A DNA stretch of 64,000 nucleotides from Elymus sibiricus (GCA_039707655.1 CM077667.1:156778642-156842641); one strand, 5' to 3'. Numbered from the stretch's first letter, positions 21,732 to 31,379 are shown. The notes: generated by a model not told the origin, from the letters alone. Translations and numbers: made by a program.

Positions 21732-22596
21732 ATGGATTGGCCGGGGATCACCCCGCACAGCCCCGGCAAAGCCTACTGGTTCGTCCTCTAGCCGCCGTCG
21801 TCGGTTTGCCGGCAAGGACTCGGTCGGCCGTCGCCCGGGCTCGGCGCTTGCATAGCGGATCGCCGGCTCGCCGGTGCCGCTCATACAGTGCGACTACTGC
21901 ACACAGACAGTGCTGCGGCTAACATCTAGCACGCCGCAACACGCCGGATGGGTATTCTTCAAACACGAAAACGACGGGGTATGTTCTTGTTTTCATTCGG
22001 CTTTATCAACCTATTCGGTTCAATTTCGGTAACTTATTGAGATGGTCATGTGTGTAGGAAGGTGGATGCTCATTTTGGTATTGGGAAGAAGAATACATCG
22101 ATTTATTGATAGGAAGAAACTTAATAGATGTTCGTGCACTCGTTGGTAGAATTGAGGCCAATGATGCGGCTGCATGTGCAATTAGAGAAGAAACTAGAGG
22201 TGAAGCAATGTCTACTTCTTTAGAATCAAAGAAGAAGAATGAAGAATGCAAGATCAAGAATTCGCAGATCAACAATGAAGGCATGGAGAAGATGTTGGTC
22301 CAACTAGTGGGAGCAGTTATGGAAGTTGGATATCTTCTAAAATGCCTAATTGTGGTTCTTGTTTTTTTATCTTGCTATTCTAGCAAAGATTTGGTGAATT
22401 ATTATGTATCCAATGCCCTTAAAGAAAATAAAGAAGCAAATAAATGTGTTTTCATGCCCGAAATTAAAATGCAAATTACTGATTTATGGGTCTGGTCTGC
22501 TCGGCCGCCGCCCACGCCGGTCCGCAAAGCTATTTTTCTGCGAACTCTAAACACATTTTGTGGATCGGCATTATACGGGGTGTGGTATAGATGCTC
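21732..22596 (+). pseudogene. GRF-type zinc-finger protein, two exons, decayed
   Basis: Exon 1 reads PLIQCDYCTQTVLRLTSS and then the PQHAGWVFFKHENDG segment up to 21978. A GT-AG intron with GTATGT donor and TGTGTAG acceptor spans 21979-22057. Exon 2 begins EGGCSFWYWEEEYIDLL. Together this is the GRF zinc-finger pattern (C-x2-C, TSxTPxxxGWxFFxC, GCxFWxWEEEY); one zinc ligand is His instead of Cys. A Lys/Glu-rich helix and a hydrophobic run (CLIVVLVFLSCY, about 22345-22380) follow, as in plant GRF proteins with a C-terminal coiled coil and membrane tail. The ATG at 21732 is one frame away from exon 1, so the 5' part is broken. The last frame runs out of the element without its own stop. Function in transposition is unknown. 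Confidence 0.6.
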
Positions 22597-22654
22597 TTGG
22601 TTGTCAACAAAACAACGAGGTCGTCGTTTCGAGTCCAGTCACACCCACTTTCTT

Positions 22655-22943
22655 GGGAAAATTTTGTTTTTGCCACTCTAGATTTTGCCAATTTTCTTTA
22701 TGCCACTTTAGATTTTGACATTTCACTGTTGCCACTCTTAGCTTTTGACAAGGATCACAATTGCCGTTTAATGACAAAAGCAAAGTAATTTTGTCTCACT
22801 TTTCCCACTCTTAGTTTATTAAAAAATGAAGTGGCAATTGTGATAATTGTCAAAAACTAAGAGTGGCAAAAGTGTAATGGCAAAATCTAGAGTGGCATGA
22901 GAAAAATTGACAAAATCTAGAGTGGCAAAAACAAAAATTTCCC
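22655..22943. mobile_element. 289-bp foldback MITE with 9-bp target duplication (Mutator-like)
   Basis: It begins GGGAAAATTTTG and ends CAAAAATTTCCC. The two halves are inverted copies: GTTTTTGCCACTCTAGATTT at the left matches the complement of AAATCTAGAGTGGCAAAAAC at the right. The perfect 9-bp duplication CACTTTCTT flanks it (22646-22654 and 22944-22952), which is typical of Mutator-superfamily MITEs. Internally the word TGCCACT(C/T)TAG recurs three times per arm. It lies about 230 bp upstream of the DUF1618 ATG and could affect that promoter. Confidence 0.85.
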
Positions 22944-23170
22944 CACTTTCTTTGCCCAGCGCGGAGGGCTTCAGGCGCCCGAGACTTTGGCCCATGAAAC
23001 GGCCCGGCCCGGCCCGAACCGGACCGCCCTTCCCAGGCCGCCGCAAACAACAGCGGAAGACATTCTTCCCCTCTCCCCTCGATCATCAAAACGAAAACAA
23101 ACGAGACCTTCCTCTCGAGACGAACCATAGATCCGAACAGGCCTTCCGTCAGCTTCCTGTTCCGTCCGAC

Positions 23171-24523
23171 ATGGAAGTTCGTCGGCGTCTTCATCCGCCA
23201 CCCGGCGCGGAGCTCTCCCGCTCTCACCCTCACTGGGTGATGTTAGATCGCTTCGTCCACTACAAGGCGTACGCGGGTGAGGCTGTTGCGGAGGAAGAAA
23301 TGGACGGCACGCAATCGGCGATCTCCTTCACCTGCACCAACATAAGCATCGCCGTCTCTCTCAGGGTTGCTGAACCGCCCGCTGTGTCCCGTCTCTACCT
23401 CCACTGGCCGGAACGATCGATGACGGCGTCGTTGAGCCAGGTGAGTCAGCCGTTCATCATCGCGGCTCACGGCCGCTCCATACTTTTCCAGGCGCATGCC
23501 CCCTTCGTTGGAGATAGCTGTCCGGCATTCTACTATTACCCCATAGACTATTTCCTCTACACAGCCTCTGGCCCAGAGAAGTCTCCTTGTCTCATGCGAC
23601 TCCCGCCTTGCTTCGATGGTGGGGACAAGAACCCGGACATGGATTTTTACTTCCGCCCGTACCGTCTCCAGCAGCTGCGGCCTATGTGGCGTGATGACAT
23701 CGGCCTCCTTTGCCGTGGCAATGGGGAGTTCGTGGTGGCGCAGCTCACATTCGGCGGCCAGCTCTGCGTGCTACACCGTAAACCTGGGGAGGAGGAGGGC
23801 GACTTGAATTGGAGCGTCAAAAATATGCCCTTACCTGACGACAAGAGCATCCCAAACCTGCTGTGTGGTTCGTGGCAAACGGACGCTGTCGTCCCCTATG
23901 GTGATTGTTACCTGTGCTGGGCCGATTGCTACCTGGGCTTGCTTTTTGTCGGTGTCATTGACAAGCGGACGAAGTCCCCGCGCTATGTCCCCTTACCTGA
24001 TGGTCTGGATTCCAATCGTCTGTGCATTGACCCAGGGTATCCTGACCCGGCCCGTCGTGTCTGCGTCTCTGGGTCCGGCTTGATTAACCTTATCTGTGTT
24101 GGTGATCGTGCTGGCTGCAGTGTGTGTGCCAGTTCTTATTCTGCTTTCACTATCACAGTATGGACTTTGACCAGCTTCAGGGAAAAGAGATGGGAGAAAT
24201 ATGCCACCATGGAAGACAGCAAGTTCTGGGCTGCTCTTGATTTCGACAAGCGTCTTCCGCGTGTGCTACCAGAGTTCCCTACCATCAGCTTGGCTAATCC
24301 TGATGTTGTCTCCTTCCGGTTGAATGGTGGTAATAAACTTTTCTGGCTGATTGAGATCGACATAAAGAAGGAAGTGCTGGGGTCAACCAGTCTCTACATC
24401 TTTGAAGAAGAAGAAGAAGAGGAATGCTCCACTGACATGGCCCACTGGAGATCATTTCCTGGCTACTCCTTTGTCCCCAGCCGGTTCACTCGATACTTGG
24501 ACCAGCATGCCATCAGAAGGTAA
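23171..24523 (+). CDS. DUF1618-domain protein (single exon, intact)
   Basis: An uninterrupted 450-residue protein. The ATG at 23171 is chosen because conserved DUF1618-style sequence starts just after it (PHWVMLDRFVHYK); the same frame is open back to 22907 but that part is MITE and GC-rich leader. Order: N-terminal region AEPPAVSRLYLHWP and a FIIAAHGRSILFQ strand (residues about 70-115), then DUF1618 core CWADCYLGLLFVGV, SPRYVPLP and INLICVGD (about 245-310), then ALDFDKRLP. An acidic run of seven Glu lies at about 412-418 near the C-terminus. DUF1618 proteins form a large grass family of unknown biochemical function, many copies being lineage-specific. No signal peptide or membrane helix is seen. 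An AG/GTAAC at the stop followed by a CCTGTAG near 24644 could allow a short 3' intron. This is the best candidate for a functional host gene here. Confidence 0.82.
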   Translation: MEVRRRLHPPPGAELSRSHPHWVMLDRFVHYKAYAGEAVAEEEMDGTQSAISFTCTNISIAVSLRVAEPPAVSRLYLHWPERSMTASLSQVSQPFIIAAHGRSILFQAHAPFVGDSCPAFYYYPIDYFLYTASGPEKSPCLMRLPPCFDGGDKNPDMDFYFRPYRLQQLRPMWRDDIGLLCRGNGEFVVAQLTFGGQLCVLHRKPGEEEGDLNWSVKNMPLPDDKSIPNLLCGSWQTDAVVPYGDCYLCWADCYLGLLFVGVIDKRTKSPRYVPLPDGLDSNRLCIDPGYPDPARRVCVSGSGLINLICVGDRAGCSVCASSYSAFTITVWTLTSFREKRWEKYATMEDSKFWAALDFDKRLPRVLPEFPTISLANPDVVSFRLNGGNKLFWLIEIDIKKEVLGSTSLYIFEEEEEEECSTDMAHWRSFPGYSFVPSRFTRYLDQHAIRR

Positions 24524-24800
24524 CAATGCCTCATGTTCATCTCTGCCAGTATTTACTCTTGGCCTCACCATTAATGTGAAATATTACCACTTGGTAGTAT
24601 TAGCCAGTAGTATTATTTGTTATTGTTATTTGTGTTCCTGTAGATTTTGAAATTCAACAAAGTAAGGTGTTTTGTGGCTTGGCAAATTAGCATATCAAAT
24701 TAAGATAACAAAATCTAAAACTGAGTGACTAACCAATCCGGCGAACTGTGGTTTACTCGATGTTCAGGATATCGGTAACTTGTAGCTGCTCGGTCGGGTG
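24524..24800 (+). other. Probable 3' untranslated region of the DUF1618 gene
   Basis: AT-rich non-coding sequence lies between the DUF1618 stop and the hAT remnant on the other strand. AATGTGAAATA and TATTTGTTATTG stretches are present. No clear AATAAA or second gene is seen. Confidence 0.4.
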
Positions 24801-26143
24801 AGGAGTATGGTTTAATATGGATTTAACATGTATGCAGCCATGTGCTATGGAGAAAATCAAGCCTCCCTACCATCTTGGAATCGATGGCCGTAGTAATCAC
24901 CGCGTAGTCTTTCTCTGAATGTCCAACAACATCCATTATTGCATTTTTTGCCTCTATTAGCTCATCATAAATTCTGGCCATAGATTGACCGTCACTATCA
25001 GCCAATTGAAGCACCTTCACCAATGGCTCAAAAACCTTGCATAGACCATAGTACATACCCAAGTATTAGTCAACACTCAAGACTGCACAAAACAGCCACT
25101 TACTAGAAGTCTAGAACATAAAACAACCACTAATTAGAACATAAAACAGCCCATACCTTGACGGGAAGAGACACATTTTCCAATAGCCCCTACTCATGAT
25201 TGTGGCATGAGTCAATTTTCCTTTCTTTGTTCTTGTGTGCTTGCATTCTTCCCAAGCATCACTACAAACCATTGCTCTTAATTCCTTCTTCTTAGCAGCC
25301 AAAGTTTGCAAAGAAAGGAAAGCCGAAGCAAATCTTGTCACTCGGTCTCACGTTGTCTCTCTTTTTAGTATATGACCTCCTCAAGGACAATGTTTTATGA
25401 TGTGCATAAAAGGAAAATATTCATATCCTTGGATTTAGTGATTGTAGGACCAAATTGTTTCAACCTCCTAACATCTTCTACCATTAAGTTGAGGGTGTGA
25501 GTTGCACATGAGGTCCAAAAGGTCTTTGGCCATGAGACTTTGAGCAATGCCTTTGTTCCCATGTTGTTGGAAGTATTATCCTGACTACTTGCACAACACT
25601 ATCAGCACCTAAAAAGCAATGAAGGTGAAAGAATATTGATATGAACAATGAAAGGAACGATGTAAGTAATGAAATAGTTCAGATTCAGATTCATACCAAG
25701 TTTGGCAATGCATTCATTCACATAGTTGAAGATGTATAGACCCGTGTGTGCATCAGCCGATGCCTCTTTTGATTCAAGAAAGGCTGTTCCCAACTTGCAA
25801 TGCAAACACAAGTTCATTATGCTCCTCCTTTTCTTGTCCGTTCATGCATCGGTCATGACCGAGCACCCAAATTCTACTCCCGCCTCTTCATGTGGCTTCA
25901 ACAAATCCTTGGTTCTTTCCACCTCTTGCACCAACATCTTCTCTCTAATGATATGTTGGGAAGGTTGCTTCCAGTTAGGACCAATCCGACTAAGGGCCTC
26001 CGAAAATGCTTTGAAGTCATCATCATTGATTGCGTTGAAAGGGATATTTTTCTTATACATCCATCTAGCCAAATACTGCCCTACTAAATAACTTCCTTGC
26101 TTGTCAATAATTTCATTGATAGTTTGTTGGAACTTGTTCTTTT

Positions 26144-26395
26144 CCAATGGGATGGAAGGATCAGTTGGATGCACATATTGATCCATAGGATTAGTCTTAC
26201 GCGATCCACCTTTCCCAGTTGAAGCAATCTCCTCCTTGTTGTCGTCGTCCTCTCCAACCTCAATGATCTATTGCCAATGGGATGGAAGGATCAATTGGAT
26301 GCACATATTGATCCATAGGACCTCTCTTACGAGATCCACCTTTCCCAACTGAAGCAATCTCCTTGTTGTCATCGTCCTCCCCAACCTCAACGATC
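26144..26395 (-). repeat. Tandem duplication of about 125 bp inside the hAT transposase frame
   Basis: Copies 26144-26268 (125 bp) and 26274-26395 (122 bp) share almost all bases and encode variants of KGGSRK followed by PMDQYVHP(T/I)DPSIPL. They differ by a 3-bp indel and scattered substitutions. The duplication inserts a stop (AIDH then TGA) between copies, so it post-dates or accompanies loss of function. Confidence 0.85.
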
Positions 26396-26443
26396 TGTTT
26401 GTTCACTTCAGCTCTTAGAGTTGTTGCTTCAACTTTTTCTTAA

Positions 26444-28130
26444 CGAGAAAGCTAACGTCCAGTTGACCGGACGTTAGCGACAGATCCGCACGATCCCTTC
26501 CTCTCGATCCCCCTAATCGTTTTAGTACCGGTTTTATCGATTTTTATTTCCTTCTCTTGAAAACCGTAGTACATCCGGTTCTGTTTCTTTGTTTTTCTTC
26601 GCTATTGATTTTTCTCGCAAAAAAAGATGACAACAGGAATCGAACCTTGTACCTAGTGGTTTAGTCCTACTCTTGCTAGCCATCTGGGTTAATACCTCGC
26701 TAGTGCTTAGATACAGGTTAGGCTGCTTTTATTTCCACAAGAGCTGCTAGTGCATTACTAAAACATACCCCGGGGTGGGTGAGTTGTTGATTACATACCC
26801 CAATAACTTTCATGTAAATACATGGTAATACACGCACATCGTGGCTGATAACTCATGCGTAAACATCGTGATAACTTTTGACCCAAAAAAAGTTGTTGAC
26901 AAACATACACCGGTAACTCATATGAAAAATTAACATGGTAATACACGGACAATAGAGCTGATAATTTACTTAGCTGGAGTGTGGTAATTTTTTGACCAGG
27001 GAAAAAAGTTGTTGAACCTCCCTTCCTGGTAACTCATGTCTACTAGCATGGTAATATACGCACATCAGCATTGATAACTTACTTAGTCGAGACATGGTAA
27101 CTATTTTTGACTTGCGGAGCTGGGGGAGGGGGGGTTGTTGTTGAAAAATTACATGGTAAATTATGTATAATAAACATGGTAACATGTGCACAACCAAACT
27201 GATAACTCACCTACAAACAACATGGTAACTTTGATCCGGGGTGGGTTGTTTGGAAACATACCTCCGATAACTTTTGTGTTAATAGCAAGGTGCTACACGC
27301 ACAGTATACGCACAATAGAGCTGATAATTTACTTAGCCGAAATGTGGTAATTTTTTGACCAGGAAAAAAAAATTGTTGAACCGCCCTTCCCTGGTAACTC
27401 ATGTCTATTAGCATGGTAATCTACACACATCAGCGTTGATAACTTACTTAGCCGAGACATGGTAACTATTTTTGACTTGCGGAGTGGGGGAGGAGGGGGT
27501 GGTTGTTGAAAAATTACATGGTAAATTATGTATAAAAATCATGGTAACATGCGCACAACCAAACTGATAACTCACCCACAAACAACATGGTAACTTTGAT
27601 TCGGGGTGGGTTGTTTGAAAACATACCCCCGATAACTTTCGTGTTAATAGCAAGGTGCTATACGCACAGTATACATGATAACTGCCCCATGCTTTAACCT
27701 TCTCGTACTGTAGTTACCAGCCTTATCATGGTATAGTTATCATGTTGCTCATACTATATTTATCACGCTGGTCATGCCAAAGTTACCAAGCCAATCTTTA
27801 TTATTTTTTCTCATATGGCAGAAATAAGAAAGGTTCAAATAGCATTGCTTATCTACAATAGACAACAACTAAAGGTGGCTTAGTTGGTTATTGGGCTCAA
27901 AGTCTAATGAATAGACCTGGGTTCGAATCCCCTTTCTAGCACTTTTATTTTCTTCATATTGTGTAGCCAAAAACCAGAAAAACCACTAGCGATTTACTAT
28001 TGGCGTATACGGTTTTCGAGAGAAGAAAAAAAGTCGGTGGAATCAAGCGTGCGGGTCGCGAGAGGGAGGTGGGTTACGATCGTGCGGATCTGTTGCTTAA
28101 CGTCCAGTCGACTGGACGTTAGCACAGTCC
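26444..28130. mobile_element. Mutator-like element (1.69 kb) inserted in the hAT transposase gene
   Basis: A perfect 9-bp duplication TTTTCTTAA flanks it (26435-26443 and 28131-28139), and it disrupts the hAT exon exactly there. Each end carries GCTAACGTCC...GGACGTTAGC, itself palindromic, followed by (G/A)CAGATCCGCACGATC in inverted orientation, so the ends form long terminal inverted repeats. Weaker inverted similarity continues inwards to about 26720 and 27850, including tRNA-like boxes. The middle holds a 363-bp tandem repeat and no transposase, so it is non-autonomous. The extreme terminal bases of the two ends (CGAGAAA and the complement GGACTGT) do not match well. Confidence 0.8.
26951..27674. 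repeat. Two tandem copies of a 363-bp unit inside the Mutator-like element
   Basis: Copy 1 starts AATAGAGCTGATAATTTAC at 26951 and copy 2 starts with the same word at 27314. Both run through GACATGGTAACTATTTTTGA and CAAGGTGCTA(C/T)ACGCACAG. They differ by scattered substitutions. Short GATAAC and GGTAAC words are scattered throughout (also before and after). Confidence 0.8.
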
Positions 28131-28555
28131 TTTTCTTAATACTTGCTGCCTCAAATGAATCCTTGTATCTTTTTTGTTGTTCTTTCGTGGCCATCGTGCA
28201 ACTTGCAACATGATCTCTGACTTGACCAACATGTTGTTTCAATCTGCTTATCCCTCCACCCATCTCCATTCCACATAACTTGCATTTCACCCTTTGTAAG
28301 TCATCAGGATCATACAAGACTCTAAACTCCCACCGCATATCATCCGAATTTCGTTTCAAAGATGGAGCATTTTCAACGCTAGAAGCATCCCCAGATTGCT
28401 ACATATCAACAAATACACTACATTAGACAAGCAGCAGCAGCAGTAGCATATAAGAACCACCAGCAGCAGCATATAAGCAGAGAGCAGGAACAGTATATAG
28501 CATATCAGCAGCAGTGAAGGAGAGGCAATAAGCAACAACAGCAGCATATAGCATA

Positions 28556-28680
28556 GAGCAGGAGCAACATATAAGCATAGCACAAAGCAGATCAACATAG
28601 AGCAGAAGCAGCATATAAGCATAGCACAAAGCAGATCAACATAGAGTAGAAGCAGCATATAAGCATAGCACAAACCATAA
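28556..28680. repeat. 44-bp minisatellite, about three copies, in the hAT intron
   Basis: The word GCATATAAGCATAGCACAAA recurs every 44 bp (28569, 28613 and 28657 region), with shorter CAGCAGCAG and AGCATATAAGC words before it (28430-28560). The Cys/Leu-rich frames translated from this region are repeat artefacts. Confidence 0.75.
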
Positions 28681-28789
28681 CATAATAGATCATACAAAAA
28701 AGAGTGGAAGAGGAGAGGGTAAAGCAATACCTTGCTGCTAGCGGACGCCATGGACTGGATCTGGAGGACTTGGGGGAGGGGACTGCTTG

Positions 28790-29080
28790 GGGGAGAGGGG
28801 GTGTCGACCTGGAGTCGTGTTGCTGATCTTGGAGAGAGGGAGGGGGCGCCGGCCTAGAGCCGTGTTGCTGCTGCTTGTCTCGGGAGAGAGGGAGGGGGTG
28901 CCAACCTGGAGCCGAGCTGCTGCTGGTCTCGGAGAGAGGGAGGGGGCACCAACCTGGAGCCGTCCTGCTGCTGCTCGTCTCGGAGAGAGGGAGGGGGTGG
29001 CGACCTGGAGCCGTGTTGCTGCTAGTGGCCTCGGAGAGAGGGAAGGGGCTGCGAGCTTGAGCAGGAGGAAGCTCGGAGAG
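28790..29080. repeat. Minisatellite of about 51 bp, five to six copies, just upstream of the hAT start codon
   Basis: A unit containing GGAGAGAGGGAGGGGG, then CAACCTGGAGCCG and GCTGCTGCT, repeats about every 49-53 bp. It starts 40 bp upstream (minus strand) of the hAT ATG. It would form the 5' leader or promoter of that gene. The G-rich strand (plus) could form G-quadruplexes; this is inference. Confidence 0.8.
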
Positions 29081-29857
29081 GGGCGGCGGCTGCTGCTCCA
29101 GCCTCCTCCAACGAGGAAAAGAAACCAGGGAATGAGAGAGGGGAGAGTGAGAAGGGAGGGAAAGTGCTGACCTAAAACACCCAGATTTGGAAAAAGGAGG
29201 GCATGGGCCAAAATTTTGGGTCCAAATATCTTTCTCCAGTTAATCGGCTTGACAACCAGTTAATCTGCTAGACCAGTTAATGCAATGGATAAGCTGTTAT
29301 CGCATCCGTGACCTAGGGAATTAGGATTAACTAATATCGGCCGATATTTTGAACAGTGGGTTTACCATGCAAAAACATAGCAAGACACTGTCTAAATGGT
29401 CTGCTCAGTTCTGCAAATGATGAGTTCTAATTCAGTTAGTAATCTGCGATTATACTTTTGCCATCTGTTGTAGACCCGTGATTTGCCTGTTTTGCTAGCA
29501 TCCAGTTGGGTGCTCTGTTAAACAAGTACAATTTGCCATGTGCTCTCAAATTGTCGCTAGACTTGGTAAACACGATCTATGTAGTTTGCTCGGCTAATAA
29601 AAGGAAGTCATGCCGATGAACTACATTCGTTATGCCTTTAGAGAGGCGAAAAAGGACTGTTCAGTTTTATTCCTATCTATTTTTGGTTCCTTCTGAATCT
29701 ATCATAGCCGCATGAATATGATAATTTATAGTATCATGCCTGTGTTCACACTATCACATGAGTGAGAACAAATGTTCAATACTACTGCATGTTGTTTACA
29801 CTTCATGAGTAACAATTCTACGTATGCTAAATAGCATTAATCATCCTCTGGATGCAT
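29081..29857. other. No gene seen (flank of hAT element)
   Basis: Mixed low-similarity sequence with short CCAGTTAAT words at about 29236-29279. No open frame with recognisable similarity and no confirmed transposon end. Confidence 0.4.
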
Positions 29858-29860
29858 TAC

Positions 29861-30070
29861 GGGGCTGTTTGGTTTGAGCCAATGCCGGCCTTGCCAACCG
29901 TTGGCTTTGGCCGCCCACTGACTGCCAAAAAGTTGGCAGGAAAATGAACTAGCATACTGTGAAGGGCTTGGGCGCACCAAATTTTTGGCAACCATCCAAA
30001 TGAGTATCAGGGGCTGGGTCAACGCCAATTTTTTGGTGGGGCGCATGAAGGCATCAATCGAAACAGCCCC
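29861..30070. mobile_element. 210-bp Tourist/Harbinger-type MITE
   Basis: The ends GGGGCTGTTTGGTTTGA and the complement of TCAATCGAAACAGCCCC form the terminal inverted repeat. The triplet TAC is duplicated on both sides (29858-29860 and 30071-30073). Size, ends and 3-bp duplication fit PIF/Harbinger-derived MITEs. Confidence 0.85.
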
Positions 30071-30297
30071 TACAAATTAACAACACCGTTAATGTTGCAC
30101 TCCAGAGCCAATCAGCCTATCAACATGTTTGTATTACTAGCTCCACAAATTAGCTATTGCTGAGTTGTATGAACTTTTATTGTAGTCAATCAGAGCTGAT
30201 GGATAGTACGTTGTAGGGTCTAAACTAGTCATGCAGATGTTAGTTCCCAAATCTACAAAGCAGTGTGCATCATACTGTGAACTCCTTGGGCTACAGT

Positions 30298-30473
30298 CCT
30301 GCAACGGCAATCATGCTGTAAAGACTACTTTGCAAAGTCAATGAAATCATGGTTATAATTACTAGCAGTCGGAGGCACGGCGCGGCCTGCAACGGCAATC
30401 ATGCTGTAAAGACTACTTTGCAAAGTCAATGAAATCATGGTTATAATTACTAGCAGTCGGAGGCATGGCGCCA
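30298..30473. repeat. 88-bp perfect or near-perfect tandem duplication
   Basis: CCTGCAACGGCAATCATGCT at 30298 recurs at 30386, and the intervening 80 bp are identical by eye apart from GGCACGGCG versus GGCATGGCG at the end. It looks recent. No coding frame spans it. Confidence 0.85.
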
Positions 30474-31379
30474 CGCCGCGCCCGTGCTTGAGCCTGTTGT
30501 TGTTTTATTTGATTGATGTTTTTGTTTAAAAACTTGGTAAAGCTAGAACATAAAAAGGGTGGTGCGGCGACATAGGTGGTGAGGGTAACATGAGGAGGTT
30601 ATCATAAAAAGTGGCGGGTTACATTGTCTAGCTGGATGATACATAGTTGCAAATAATGAGAAAAAATTGGTTGGATAACCGTGCCTCTGCTTTATACATA
30701 ACCGTGCCTATGCTTTATATATAACCGTGCCTCTTGTATCTTCACGGCCGTGCCTCACCGAGTGTATGTGTCAGGGGAAACATTTGGAATACAGAGGCAC
30801 AATCGTGCTTTATGTATAACCGTGCCTCTCATAGCTGCATGATTGTTCCAAAGAACACTTGGAACACAGAGGCATGGTCGTGCATCTGCTGCATCTAAAA
30901 CTATGTCTCACTACCTTCAAGGACGTCCTATGAACGTGTCAGCAGAAAACATTCGAAACATAGAGGCAGACCGCTGCCTCTCTTACATGTAGAACCTGCC
31001 TCTTCTAGTGTCACGGCCGTGCCTCATCATTAATACATGTCATTAGAAACTATTGCAACACAAATGCAGAGCGGTGCTTTAAATTATTTTGTTCTCAAAA
31101 CTATGAGGAAGCACTGCCGCGCTTCCAAAGCTAATGCAGAGAAGCATTGACTGTGCCTCCACAGAACTACGGCGAATAGGTGGGTTTATAAGTTTTATAT
31201 TTGAATAACATAATATTCTACCATGTATTTTAAAGAACATATGAGGTATCATTTGAGGTATAGCAAAAAACAACAAGAAACCTTTAAAACCTGCAAGATA
31301 CAACTATAAGCTACATAAGAGTTCTACTTCATAGTGCAAGATACTACTTCATAGTCTAGAACTATAAGTCACATCATGG
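30474..31379. other. No gene seen; dispersed CCGTGCCTC words
   Basis: The word (A/G)CCGTGCCTC and its complement recur about eight times between 30680 and 31160, spaced irregularly. This resembles degenerate repeat sequence of unknown class. No convincing reading frame. Confidence 0.4.

Larger units (their letters stand above)
21223..22596 (+). mobile_element. PIF/Harbinger-like non-autonomous element carrying a GRF zinc-finger frame
   Basis: The left end GAGAATCTCTAGCAGACC and the complement of the right end GAGCATCTATACCACACC match imperfectly, and both continue into a shared GTATAATGC, giving a terminal inverted repeat of about 28 bp. Flanking triplets are TTA (21220-21222) and TTG (22597-22599), near the TWA duplication of PIF/Harbinger. 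Inside are a duplicated 65-bp block (CCCGCAAAATAAC words at about 21250 and 21320), a TATATATA box at about 21484 and the two-exon frame described separately. No transposase is present. Its ends resemble those of the elements at 49495-50607 and 58968-59389. Confidence 0.65.
24823..28751 (-). pseudogene. hAT-superfamily transposase gene (BED zinc finger and DUF659), broken
   Basis: The ATG at 28749-28751 (MASASSK) ends exon 1 at 28731. A GT-AG intron spans 28730-28399. Exon 2 (from 28398) encodes RRxDxMRWEF-like sequence, VKCKLCGMEMGGG and LKQHVGQVRDHVASC, a BED-type DNA-binding zinc finger. A Mutator-like element (26444-28130) interrupts the frame just after SFEAASIKK. Downstream come MDQYVHPTDPSIPLEKNKF, WMYKKNIPFNAI, CLHCKLGTAFLESKEAS (DUF659), TRFASAFLSLQTLA, SDAWEECKHTRTKKGK and VFEPLVKVLQLAD. 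The usual C-terminal dimerisation domain is missing after KMVGRLD, so the 3' end is truncated near 24820. An internal tandem duplication (26144-26395), stops and frameshifts add to the decay. Confidence 0.8.

Noticed and set aside
22578..22647. tRNA-like stretch (GGGTGTG ... TTTCGAGTCC ... CACACCC)
   Set aside because: The 5' part is the Harbinger terminal inverted repeat, and the T-arm stem does not pair; pairing of the ends looks accidental.
22907..23170. N-terminal extension of the DUF1618 protein
   Set aside because: The frame is open back to 22907 but starts inside the MITE and lacks family similarity before 23171.
27870..27945. Possible tRNA gene (GGCTTAGTTGGTTA and GGGTTCGAATCCC)
   Set aside because: A- and B-box words are present but the acceptor stem does not pair. 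It lies in a transposon arm with a diverged inverted partner near 26640, so I treat it as a tRNA-like repeat.
28356..28751. Cys/Leu-rich reading frame on the minus strand
   Set aside because: It is the hAT exon 1 plus intron translated through the 44-bp minisatellite.
28790..29080. CRISPR-like array of regular repeats
   Set aside because: Units are directly adjacent without unique spacers and the genome is a plant; it is a minisatellite.
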